A DNA stretch of 6,714 nucleotides. Source: Caryophanales bacterium UBA3668 (GTDB taxonomy: Bacteria > Bacillota_I > Bacilli_A > RFN20 > CAG-826). The stretch is taken from positions 1 to 6,714 of the forward strand of contig DFJP01000075.1 in the NCBI GenBank assembly GCA_002373085.1, given 5' to 3'. Below are positions 1-5,412 of the stretch, in pieces. The notes under the pieces were generated by a model, which was not told where the DNA came from, ran no database searches, and saw nothing but the letters and a program-made list of their open reading frames with translations. The position numbers and the translations under genes were made by a program. The stretch's first letter is position 1. Each line of letters opens with the position of its first letter.

Positions 1-26
1 GACAAAGAAAAGTCGTTAAAACTCGG
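1..26 (+). repeat. Conserved 5' box, copy 1 of tandem unit
   Basis: First of three near-identical direct repeats (the others lie at 247-272 and 511-536). It begins GACAAAGAAAAGTCG and continues through TTAAAACTCGG; it differs from the other two at one base (A instead of C in the GACAAAGACAAG part). GAC and GTC can form a tiny stem around an A-rich loop. It lies about 48 bases upstream of a hydrophobic peptide start and probably belongs to the 5' untranslated part of that message. The box starts at the window edge, so the repeat array may continue upstream. Confidence 0.85.
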
Positions 27-73
27 AACGGATAATCTCACAAATCTGGACACAGGAAGTGAGGTGATGCCCA

Positions 74-151
74 TTGAAAGATTTGAAACACATTGTTACC
101 ATCATCTTTCTCTGTCTTCTCCTTTGTTTATTGATTAGTTTCTTTAAATAA
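74..151 (+). CDS. Small hydrophobic peptide 1 (25 aa), candidate type I toxin
   Basis: A 25-residue peptide starting MKDLKHIV, with a hydrophobic stretch from about residue 7 to 24 (IVTIIFLCLLLCLLISFF) and a terminal lysine: a single membrane segment. The start is TTG at 74. The frame is closed by TGA at 65-67, so no earlier start is possible, and GAGGTGAT at 61-68 is an excellent ribosome binding site about six bases upstream. The core C-L-L-L-C-L is shared with peptides 2 and 3, with the first Cys always the twelfth residue from the end. Each peptide is followed by an antisense-promoter module. The size, hydrophobicity and opposing RNA match type I toxins such as Fst or BsrG, but the residues do not let me name a family. 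Toxicity is inferred. Confidence 0.7.
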   Translation: MKDLKHIVTIIFLCLLLCLLISFFK

Positions 152-206
152 AAAAGAAGTCTCTCGACTAACCAACCATTAAGTGTCTGTGAGGCTCCGT
201 TCTTAT
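150..206 (-). ncRNA. Predicted antisense RNA 1 (about 57 nt), candidate antitoxin
   Basis: The promoter at 213-241 on the minus strand would start transcription near 206. The RNA reads back through the 3' untranslated part of peptide 1 and ends at a U-run (A150-A155 on the plus strand) just inside the stop codon. Near its 3' end, AGUC-GAGA-GACU can form a small hairpin before UCUUUUUU. Alternatively its 5' GGAGCCUC pairs with GAGACUUC near the 3' end, with one mismatch. The size and position resemble antitoxin RNA II of Fst/par loci. The existence of the RNA is inferred from promoter and terminator signals. Confidence 0.55.
156..198. terminator. Two-way stem after peptide 1
   Basis: GAAGTCTC (156-163) can pair with GAGGCTCC (191-198) with one mismatch on either strand. 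On the minus strand the stem is followed by a T-run, giving a plausible terminator for the antisense RNA. On the plus strand the following GTTCTT is a poor U-tract, so termination of the peptide message is less certain. The equivalent stem is kept in copies 2 and 3 with different bases. Confidence 0.5.
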
Positions 207-212
207 GGTTAT

Positions 213-241
213 ATTATATAAAAATAATTCACACAAAACAA
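213..241 (-). promoter_or_regulatory. Antisense promoter 1
   Basis: Read on the minus strand: -35 TTGTTT (plus 236-241), a 17-base spacer, and a perfect -10 TATAAT (plus 213-218). The start would fall near 206. The TATAAT is repeated at the same place in copies 2 and 3. The region must also hold the sense promoter of copy 2, for which I see no convincing -35. Confidence 0.65.
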
Positions 242-246
242 CAATC

Positions 247-272
247 GACAAAGACAAGTCGTTAAAACTCGG
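247..272 (+). repeat. Conserved 5' box, copy 2 of tandem unit
   Basis: Identical to copy 3 over the 26 bases. The identity runs on through ATGGAGGCCTC to 284 with one difference (A versus G at 273). GAGGCCTC is palindromic. CCTCTT (281-286) can pair with AGGAGG (306-311), the ribosome binding site of peptide 2, which suggests that translation is held off by the message's own leader. Confidence 0.88.
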
Positions 273-320
273 AATGGAGGCCTCTTGGACTATTCATAAA
301 TAGAAAGGAGGTATCCCACA

Positions 321-410
321 TTGAAAGATGATTTGAAAGAACTAATAAGGATCTTAAAAATCGCCTTGATATGTCTTCTAATATGTCTAATTGGCTTGCT
401 GATGAGATAA
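321..410 (+). CDS. Small hydrophobic peptide 2 (29 aa), candidate type I toxin
   Basis: A 29-residue peptide starting MKDDLKELIRILK, then a hydrophobic run from about residue 14 to 28 (IALICLLICLIGLLM) ending in Arg. The charged amphipathic head followed by one membrane segment fits a small membrane-active peptide. The start is TTG at 321 behind a near-perfect AAAGGAGGT (304-312), eight bases away: the strongest ribosome binding site of the three copies. It shares the MKD start with peptide 1 and the C-L-L-x-C-L core at the same distance from the stop codon. As in copy 1, a reverse promoter lies just downstream. A toxin role is inferred from the layout, not from recognised homology. Confidence 0.72.
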   Translation: MKDDLKELIRILKIALICLLICLIGLLMR

Positions 411-472
411 AAAAAGAAGCTCTCACGATCTAACAACCATTTAAGTAAATCTGAGGGGGCTCCGTTCTTATG
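409..472 (-). ncRNA. Predicted antisense RNA 2 (about 64 nt), candidate antitoxin
   Basis: It would start near 472 from the minus-strand promoter at 478-506 and end in the T-run opposite A409-A415. It covers the 3' untranslated part of peptide 2. GGAGC at its 5' side can pair with GCUUC near the 3' end, extended across an internal loop by CUCA/UGAG, and this closes directly before U7. That makes a better terminator than in copy 1. Antitoxin role inferred. Confidence 0.55.
416..463. terminator. Two-way stem after peptide 2
   Basis: GAAGC (416-420) faces GCTCC (459-463), and CTCA (422-425) faces TGAG (452-455). The A-run before it becomes a T-run for the minus strand. It corresponds to the stems at 156-198 and 649-694. 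Confidence 0.5.
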
Positions 473-477
473 GTTAC

Positions 478-506
478 ATTATATAAAAACCATTTGCTCA
501 ATACAA
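478..506 (-). promoter_or_regulatory. Antisense promoter 2
   Basis: Minus strand: -35 TTGTAT (plus 501-506), 17-base spacer, -10 TATAAT (plus 478-483). Spacing is the same as in antisense promoter 1, although the spacer bases have diverged. Confidence 0.62.
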
Positions 507-510
507 TATC

Positions 511-536
511 GACAAAGACAAGTCGTTAAAACTCGG
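511..536 (+). repeat. Conserved 5' box, copy 3 of tandem unit
   Basis: 26 bases identical to copy 2, with the identity extending to GGAGGCCTC (548) apart from one base. TACAAT at 502-507 just upstream could be a -10 for the sense message starting at the box, but it overlaps the -35 of antisense promoter 2 and no clear -35 goes with it. Confidence 0.88.
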
Positions 537-579
537 GATGGAGGCCTCGCAAATCGGTAAAGGAAATCAAAAAGAAGTC

Positions 580-645
580 ATGATACTTCTGATGACTATC
601 TTGATTTGTCTCATGTTAGCTTTATTAGCTCTGCTGATAAAATAA
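580..645 (+). CDS. Small hydrophobic peptide 3 (21 aa), possibly decayed start
   Basis: From ATG at 580 the frame gives a 21-residue, almost wholly hydrophobic peptide (MILLMTILICLMLALLALLI plus Lys). The Cys is the twelfth residue from the end, as in peptides 1 and 2. The start is doubtful. AAAGGAA (559-565) lies 14 bases upstream, too far to be ideal, and the TTG used by the other copies is absent from the matching place. An in-frame ATG at 538 would give 35 residues, but it sits inside the conserved leader box, has no ribosome binding site, and the same ATG in copy 2 runs into a stop after nine codons. This copy may be translated poorly or be degenerating. Confidence 0.45.
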   Translation: MILLMTILICLMLALLALLIK

Positions 646-703
646 AAAGAGCCCTTACCTACTAGTTAGTACCACCTAAGTGTCGGTGAGGCTCCACCTT
701 TGT
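644..703 (-). ncRNA. Predicted antisense RNA 3 (about 60 nt), candidate antitoxin
   Basis: It would start near 703 and end at the U-run opposite A644-A648. It folds well: GAGCC at the 5' side pairs with GGCUC immediately before the U-run, enclosing a CACC/GGUG hairpin. The loop bases match those of copy 1 (TAAGTGTC on the plus strand). It is the cleanest antisense fold of the three. Antitoxin role inferred. Confidence 0.55.
649..694. terminator. Two-way stem after peptide 3
   Basis: GAGCC (649-653) pairs perfectly with GGCTC (690-694). Inside it CACC (673-676) pairs with GGTG (685-688). A-run on the left, weak T-run on the right. The bases differ from copies 1 and 2 while pairing is kept, which argues that the structure is selected. 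Confidence 0.5.
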
Positions 704-709
704 GGCTAT

Positions 710-718
710 ATTATAGCA
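710..718 (-). promoter_or_regulatory. Antisense promoter 3 (extended -10)
   Basis: Minus strand reads TGC-TATAAT (plus 710-718), an extended -10. The -35 region is poor (TATTCT), so the TG element probably compensates. It lies only about 25 bases from the start of the HTH-hydrolase gene and overlaps the region where that gene's own promoter must be. Confidence 0.55.
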
Positions 719-741
719 TAAATATTTAGGGGAGAATACTT

Positions 742-1596
742 ATGTCTAAAGAAACAATAGGACCAAAAATCAAACAATTTAGAAAGAAAAGGAAACTAAC
801 ACAGGATGAGTTAGCGGAGTCTTTGGGATATTCTGGAAAATCAGTTATTTCTCATATTGAGAAAGGTGACGCTGATATGACTTATGAAAAGATTTTGCTT
901 CTTCTTAGAACATATATGTTAGACGCTAACGAACTATTTGAAGTTAAGAAGATTGATAAGCAATTAAGTGATTTGGAAACCAAAAGAAAAAAAGATAAAA
1001 AAGTAGCAGTGTATATTCATGGTTTATATGGATCTCATAAAGAAGCTGATGATTATTCATATTTAAAAAACGAATATGATGTTGTCGGGCTTGATTATCA
1101 AGACAACAATCCCTGGGAATTAAAAGACATAATCAGAAATGAATTTAATAAAATAACTAAAGGCTATAAAGAAGTTATTATTATTGCTAATTCTATAGGA
1201 GCATTTTACGCATATGAGCACTTAAGTGAGTATGACATCAAGCGCGCTTTCTTTGTTTCTCCTGTTACAAATATGCACCAATTAATATTAAATATAATGA
1301 GTTTGAATAATATTTCTTTAGAAAAACTAAAAGATGAAAAAGTAATCAAAATAGACGATAAAACAACCATCTCCTATGAATATCTTAAATACTTAGAGAA
1401 ACATAAAGACAATTGGGAAACTCCTACAGACATTCTATATGGAGAAAAAGATAATATTGTTTCTATAAACGATATCTCTAGTTTTTTAGTGAGTCATAGC
1501 AATGCTAGATTAACGGTTAAACAAGGCACCGAGCATTATTTCCACACAAACGAAGAAAAAGAATTTATCAAGAAATGGATTTTAAAAGCGTTATAA
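742..1596 (+). CDS. XRE-family HTH / alpha-beta hydrolase fusion protein
   Basis: 284 residues, probably cytoplasmic. Residues 5-65 are a Cro/C1-type helix-turn-helix (KIKQFRKKRKLTQDELAESL, then a recognition helix SVISHIEKG). After a lysine-rich linker (about 66-86), residues 87-284 form an alpha/beta hydrolase: YIHGLYGS at 91-98 as the oxyanion region, the nucleophile elbow ANSIG with Ser151 (Ala in place of the usual first Gly), likely acid Asp237 in YGEKDNIV, and His265 in GTEHYFH (His268 is an alternative). It therefore looks catalytically intact, but the substrate is unknown. It may be a ligand- or ester-sensing regulator; the target DNA is not known. AGGGGAG (728-734) is a good ribosome binding site. 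It follows the peptide array directly and is more AT-rich than the downstream genes (two sampled 60-base lines contain 15 and 16 G+C, against 21 and 23 in the genes after it), suggesting acquisition. Domain calls are firm; biological role is not. Confidence 0.9.
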   Translation: MSKETIGPKIKQFRKKRKLTQDELAESLGYSGKSVISHIEKGDADMTYEKILLLLRTYMLDANELFEVKKIDKQLSDLETKRKKDKKVAVYIHGLYGSHKEADDYSYLKNEYDVVGLDYQDNNPWELKDIIRNEFNKITKGYKEVIIIANSIGAFYAYEHLSEYDIKRAFFVSPVTNMHQLILNIMSLNNISLEKLKDEKVIKIDDKTTISYEYLKYLEKHKDNWETPTDILYGEKDNIVSINDISSFLVSHSNARLTVKQGTEHYFHTNEEKEFIKKWILKAL

Positions 1597-1623
1597 ATTA
1601 TCTTTTATAATTAATCGTTTTTT
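1596..1623 (+). terminator. Weak AT-rich terminator after HTH-hydrolase
   Basis: AATTAT (1596-1601), loop CTTTT, ATAATT (1607-1612), then AATCG and six T. The stem is only A-T pairs, so termination would be inefficient. Confidence 0.35.
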
Positions 1624-1633
1624 CTTGATGTAA

Positions 1634-1642
1634 TGTTATAAT
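1634..1642 (+). promoter_or_regulatory. Extended -10 promoter of the three-gene operon
   Basis: TGT-TATAAT: a perfect -10 with an upstream TG element, 34 bases before the metallophosphoesterase start. There is no good -35 at 17 bases. It is the only clear sense promoter found for the genes at 1676-5356. Confidence 0.6.
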
Positions 1643-1675
1643 AAATATGCTTTTTTAATTATAAAGAGGTAAGTT

Positions 1676-3385
1676 ATGAAAAACATAGTTTTCAAGGTGA
1701 TTAGGATTGTTGGCACAGTTCTAGCGTTTTTTAATGCTTTGATGTTCTTTGCTTTAAGACCATGTTGGAGTGGAATTAGTTCCACACTTGGTTATAAAGG
1801 TGGCGCGAATATAGGACTCTACAATCTCCCACTTATTTTATGTATCGTCTTCTTTGTCGTTTTACTTGCAGATCTAATTCTCAAGAAAATCTTTGCGAGC
1901 AAGAACTGGCTTCATATTGTCTTCTTATCAGTTCACTTTATATTTGCCGCAGCAATAATAATTATTATTGCTTTAGGCGCGATTGATTACATGAGATTTG
2001 TGTGGCCTAAATTCTTTATTAGTGTTGCAGTCCTTGCAGTATTAATGATGTTTTGGTTCTTGCTCTTTATCTATCCAAAACTCCCTATCAAAGATAATAA
2101 ATTTGTTAAATATGGTTTATTAGGATTAGCAAGCACTCTCGCAGTTGCTTTCTTAATCCATTTCTCTATCAATAAGATTACTTATAAACCAGTGGTCTAT
2201 GCGGTTGAAGATAAATATCAAATCGTGTTTTCCACTAACGCGGAAGCTACTGGTTGGGTAGAAATTGGTAGTGAGAAATATTATGACACTTATGCAGGTA
2301 GCACTAAGAAATATTCTAAGATTCATAAAATCGAAGTTCCTATGACTGCCTTAGATGCTGCTAAAAAATATACAGTCCACACTCAAAGATCAATCTACTG
2401 TGGCCCTTTTGGAGGATTTATGGGTAGAGATATTTATCAAGAAGTGGACTTTAAACCAGTCGACACCAGTGATGGACTTAAATATCTCTCATTTAGTGAT
2501 ATTCATATGAATGATTGGCAGTCTAGTAAAACTGCAAGTTATGTTGAAAACTATGATTTCTTAGTCTTAGCAGGAGATATTATCTCTGATGTTGAAACAT
2601 TTGATGACGCTAACTTTAATAATAAAGTTGCGTATGATATTACTCACGGACAAATGCCTGTTGTCTACGCTAGAGGCAATCATGATGTTAAAGGAAGATA
2701 TGGAGAAGAACTCCATAAGTTTGTTGGTGCTAAAGGAGAAGATTTCTTCTATAACTTCTACTTTAATGATGTTTATGGCATTGTTCTTGATTTAGGCGAA
2801 GACCATGATGATGGGTGGTGGGAATATTATGACACCGCTCATTACGCCGAATATCACGCTAAACAAATTGAATTCTTACAACAAGAAGTTGCTAAACACG
2901 AATATGATTCTTATACCTATCATTTAGGCGTTTGCCATATCCCTGTAACATTTGTTAATTCTCGCCATAATCACGAGCAAGTAAAAGCTGATATGACTGC
3001 GTTATTAAATCAAATGGATATTGATATGTTCCTTTGTGGACATCAACATCAAATTATGATTTTTGAACCAGGATTAATTGCTCCTAATACCACTCTTACA
3101 TATAATCCAAACTATAAGAGTGGAACTTATAAAGGATATCTCACTGATTTTAACTTCCCATCATTTATGGTAAGTAAACCAGGTTTCACATTTAGTGATA
3201 GCACAGTACTTCATTCTGCAAAGAGTCAAATTGGTTTTGTGGTGGAAGCTGACTTAGTTTCAAAAACTGAAAAATGTTATTACTTAAATAGTAATGGCCA
3301 AAGAGTGGAGACCATGAATATGTTCTATGACAAGAATTATGGAACAGAAATCAACATTGATATGAACACTAAGATATTTAGTTAA
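1676..3385 (+). CDS. Membrane-anchored metallophosphoesterase
   Basis: 569 residues. Five predicted membrane segments (about 5-27, 49-72, 79-103, 113-133, 146-166) come first. Positive residues at the N-terminus, 70-76 and 135-145 place those parts inside, so the C-terminal part should lie outside the cell. Residues about 172-262 form a beta-rich stretch resembling the N-terminal domain of purple acid phosphatases (weak call). The catalytic calcineurin-like domain runs from about 267: SDIH (Asp275, His277), GD (Asp301), GNHD (Asn335, His336), His421 in VCHIP, and GHQH (His456, His458). All metal-binding positions of the family are present, so a two-metal phosphoesterase is expected. The substrate is unknown; a surface phosphoester, lipid headgroup or cell-wall phosphate is plausible. 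AAAGAGGT (1663-1670) precedes the ATG. First gene of a likely operon, 21 bases before the next. Confidence 0.9.
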   Translation: MKNIVFKVIRIVGTVLAFFNALMFFALRPCWSGISSTLGYKGGANIGLYNLPLILCIVFFVVLLADLILKKIFASKNWLHIVFLSVHFIFAAAIIIIIALGAIDYMRFVWPKFFISVAVLAVLMMFWFLLFIYPKLPIKDNKFVKYGLLGLASTLAVAFLIHFSINKITYKPVVYAVEDKYQIVFSTNAEATGWVEIGSEKYYDTYAGSTKKYSKIHKIEVPMTALDAAKKYTVHTQRSIYCGPFGGFMGRDIYQEVDFKPVDTSDGLKYLSFSDIHMNDWQSSKTASYVENYDFLVLAGDIISDVETFDDANFNNKVAYDITHGQMPVVYARGNHDVKGRYGEELHKFVGAKGEDFFYNFYFNDVYGIVLDLGEDHDDGWWEYYDTAHYAEYHAKQIEFLQQEVAKHEYDSYTYHLGVCHIPVTFVNSRHNHEQVKADMTALLNQMDIDMFLCGHQHQIMIFEPGLIAPNTTLTYNPNYKSGTYKGYLTDFNFPSFMVSKPGFTFSDSTVLHSAKSQIGFVVEADLVSKTEKCYYLNSNGQRVETMNMFYDKNYGTEINIDMNTKIFS

Positions 3386-3406
3386 TTAATTGGGAGGAAA
3401 ATAAAT

Positions 3407-4618
3407 ATGCTTTGGACACTTAAGAAATGTTATTACCGTATTAATCAAAAAGTTCTTAAACTTGGATTATGTTTTATGAACTGGAAAGAACCTGAACTAT
3501 TAGAAGGGGAAGGTGCAGTTTTAAAACTTCCAAAATTCATAAAAGATAAAGGAATTAATAAAGTCCTTATCGTTACAGACAAAGGCTTGATGAATCTTCA
3601 CATCCTTGATCCTTTGTTTGAAGAATTAAAAGCACAAGGAATGGAATATGTTGTCTATGATGGAGTTCAACCAAACCCAACTATTCCAAACATCGAAGAA
3701 TGTAAAGATGTCTATATTAAAAATAACTGTCAAGGAATAATCGCTTTTGGTGGTGGCTCACCAATGGATTGCGCGAAAGCGGCTGGGGCTAGAGTTGTTA
3801 AACCAAAACAATCAGTTCGTAAAATGAGAGGATATCTTAAAGTTGGAAAGAAACTTCCACCTTTCTTTGCCGTACCTACTACAGCAGGAACAGGCTCGGA
3901 AACTACTTTAGCAGCGGTTGTTAGTGATCCAGAGACACATGAAAAGAATGTTATTGCTGATATGCCACTTCGTCCTAAATACGCAGTCCTTGATCCAGCC
4001 TTAACTATTGGATTGCCACCTCACATTACTTCTACCACTGGTATGGATGCTTATACCCATGCAATTGAGTCTTATATTGGTAAGAGCAATGTTAAGTCAA
4101 CAATTAGATATGCAGAAGAAGCTGCTAAAATCATACACGAGAACCTCGAAAAAGCTTACTTTGATGGAAAAGACATGGAAGCAAGAAAAAACATGCTAAA
4201 GGGCTCTTATTTAGCAGGAGCAGCCTTTACAAGAGCATTTGTCGGTTATGTTCACGCAATTGCGCATAATTTAGGTGGTTTATATAACACTCCTCATGGA
4301 CTTGCTAACGCTGTTATTCTTCCATATGTTTTAGAGTGGTATGGTAAGGCTGCTTATCCTAAACTTGCTAAACTCGCTGATATCGTTGGCATTACTAAAG
4401 AAGGCATGACAGTGGAAGAAAAAGGAAAAGCATTCATTGAAGATATTAGAAGAATGAATAAAGTGATGAATATCCCTGAGAAGTTTGACTTCATTAAAGA
4501 AGAAGATATTCCTACTTTGGTTTCTAGAGCGCTTAAAGAAGGTAACCCAGGATATCCAGTTCCTAAAATTATTGACGCGAAAGAAATGGAAAAAATTATC
4601 CGTTCCATTAGAGCGTAG
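3407..4618 (+). CDS. Iron-containing alcohol dehydrogenase (group III)
   Basis: 403 residues, cytoplasmic, NAD(P)-linked interconversion of an aldehyde and an alcohol. Cofactor motif GGGSPMDCAK at 115-124, PTTAGTGSE at 157-165. Metal ligands by comparison with E. coli FucO are Asp214 and His218 in MDAYTHAIE, His283 and His297 in HAIAHNLGGLYNTPHG; His283 and His297 are 14 apart as in FucO. The protein is about 20 residues longer than FucO at the N-terminus. The extension includes a basic start and a WKEPELLEGEGA segment that I associate with a gut-Firmicute subgroup. GGGAGG (3392-3397), nine bases upstream, supports this start over the internal Met24. It lies between a surface phosphoesterase and a lysoplasmalogenase, so a fatty aldehyde is an attractive substrate (inference); short-chain alcohols remain possible. 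Confidence 0.93.
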   Translation: MLWTLKKCYYRINQKVLKLGLCFMNWKEPELLEGEGAVLKLPKFIKDKGINKVLIVTDKGLMNLHILDPLFEELKAQGMEYVVYDGVQPNPTIPNIEECKDVYIKNNCQGIIAFGGGSPMDCAKAAGARVVKPKQSVRKMRGYLKVGKKLPPFFAVPTTAGTGSETTLAAVVSDPETHEKNVIADMPLRPKYAVLDPALTIGLPPHITSTTGMDAYTHAIESYIGKSNVKSTIRYAEEAAKIIHENLEKAYFDGKDMEARKNMLKGSYLAGAAFTRAFVGYVHAIAHNLGGLYNTPHGLANAVILPYVLEWYGKAAYPKLAKLADIVGITKEGMTVEEKGKAFIEDIRRMNKVMNIPEKFDFIKEEDIPTLVSRALKEGNPGYPVPKIIDAKEMEKIIRSIRA

Positions 4619-4642
4619 TCGTTATAATAAAAATATAGATTT

Positions 4643-5356
4643 ATGTTTTATTGGCTAATCCCACTTATTCTAGGAATTGTTTTACTCTCCGTATTTCTTA
4701 TTTTTAGAGTGAAAGAAAAAAGAGTAACCGCAGTTATTATTAAAGGATTTGTTTCTTTGATGTTTATGGCTACCGCAATTGTTGCATGGCAAACATCAAA
4801 TAATCCTCAAAGCACTTTTGGTATTTATGTTCTAATTGCGATGTTTTTTGGATTATTAGGAGATGTATTCTTAGATCTTAAATATATCGTTCTACAAAAA
4901 GAGATGTTTTACACAATCCTAGGGTTCTGCGCTTTTGGAATTGGACATATTTTCTTTACGATTGGTTTATTTACCCATTTCTTTAGTTTCACTAGTAGTG
5001 CTTTATATATTGTGATTCCTGTTATTATCACTTTAGTTTTATTAGCAATCACTTTATTAATGGAAGTATTTACCAAAATTAGATATCAAAAGATGAAGCC
5101 ATTTGTTATCGCTTATGGATTATGTCTATTCTTTACAGTTTCAATATATGGTAGTGCGATGATTCAAAATGGATGCAACACTCAATTCATCCTTTTAGCG
5201 GTAGGATTTATTTCCTTCATGTTATCGGATTTGATTTTAAACAACACTTATTTTGCTCCTGGATTTACTTCCGCAGGATTTATTATTTCTAATCATATTT
5301 TGTATTATGCGGCTCAATTCCTAATTGCGGTGTCGCTATTCTATTTACCGCTATAG
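4643..5356 (+). CDS. Lysoplasmalogenase, YhhN/TMEM86 family
   Basis: 237 residues, almost entirely membrane segments (about eight). Family marks: GDVFLD at 73-78, His102 in GIGHIFF, SDLIL at 195-199, and SNHILYYAAQFLI near the end (216-228). Members of this family cleave the vinyl-ether bond of lysoplasmalogens, giving a fatty aldehyde and a glycerophospho-headgroup; many bacterial members are untested, so the reaction here is by family. It lies 24 bases after the alcohol dehydrogenase with no terminator between, so it is probably co-transcribed. Oddly there is no Shine-Dalgarno before the ATG (TAATAAAAATATAGATTT). A TATAAT at 4623-4628 could give a very short leader, but its -35 is poor. The gene ends just before a strong terminator. 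Confidence 0.85.
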   Translation: MFYWLIPLILGIVLLSVFLIFRVKEKRVTAVIIKGFVSLMFMATAIVAWQTSNNPQSTFGIYVLIAMFFGLLGDVFLDLKYIVLQKEMFYTILGFCAFGIGHIFFTIGLFTHFFSFTSSALYIVIPVIITLVLLAITLLMEVFTKIRYQKMKPFVIAYGLCLFFTVSIYGSAMIQNGCNTQFILLAVGFISFMLSDLILNNTYFAPGFTSAGFIISNHILYYAAQFLIAVSLFYLPL

Positions 5357-5363
5357 AAAGTAA

Positions 5364-5410
5364 CAAAAAAGCTATCTGGTCGCATAACTAGATAGCTTAT
5401 TTTTTATTTT
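5364..5410. terminator. Strong bidirectional intrinsic terminator
   Basis: AAGCTATCT (5369-5377) pairs perfectly with AGATAGCTT (5390-5398) around a 12-base loop. An A-run lies on the left (AACAAAAAA) and T6-A-T4 on the right, so it serves both the operon ending at 5356 and the convergent lipoprotein gene ending at 5413. Confidence 0.92.
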
Positions 5411-5412
5411 GC

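Noticed and set aside
1..536. The three 26-base boxes as a CRISPR array
   Set aside because: Spacing is about 220-240 bases, the intervening sequence is itself related between copies and contains ORFs, and there are no cas genes.
2589..2795. 68-codon frame inside the metallophosphoesterase
   Set aside because: Lies wholly in another frame of a gene whose metal-binding motifs are intact; no domain or ribosome binding site.
4008..4199. 63-codon frame inside the alcohol dehydrogenase
   Set aside because: Overlaps the catalytic metal-site region in another frame; no independent support.
4354..4608. 84-codon minus-strand frame over the alcohol dehydrogenase
   Set aside because: Antisense shadow of a well-supported gene, with no recognisable motif.
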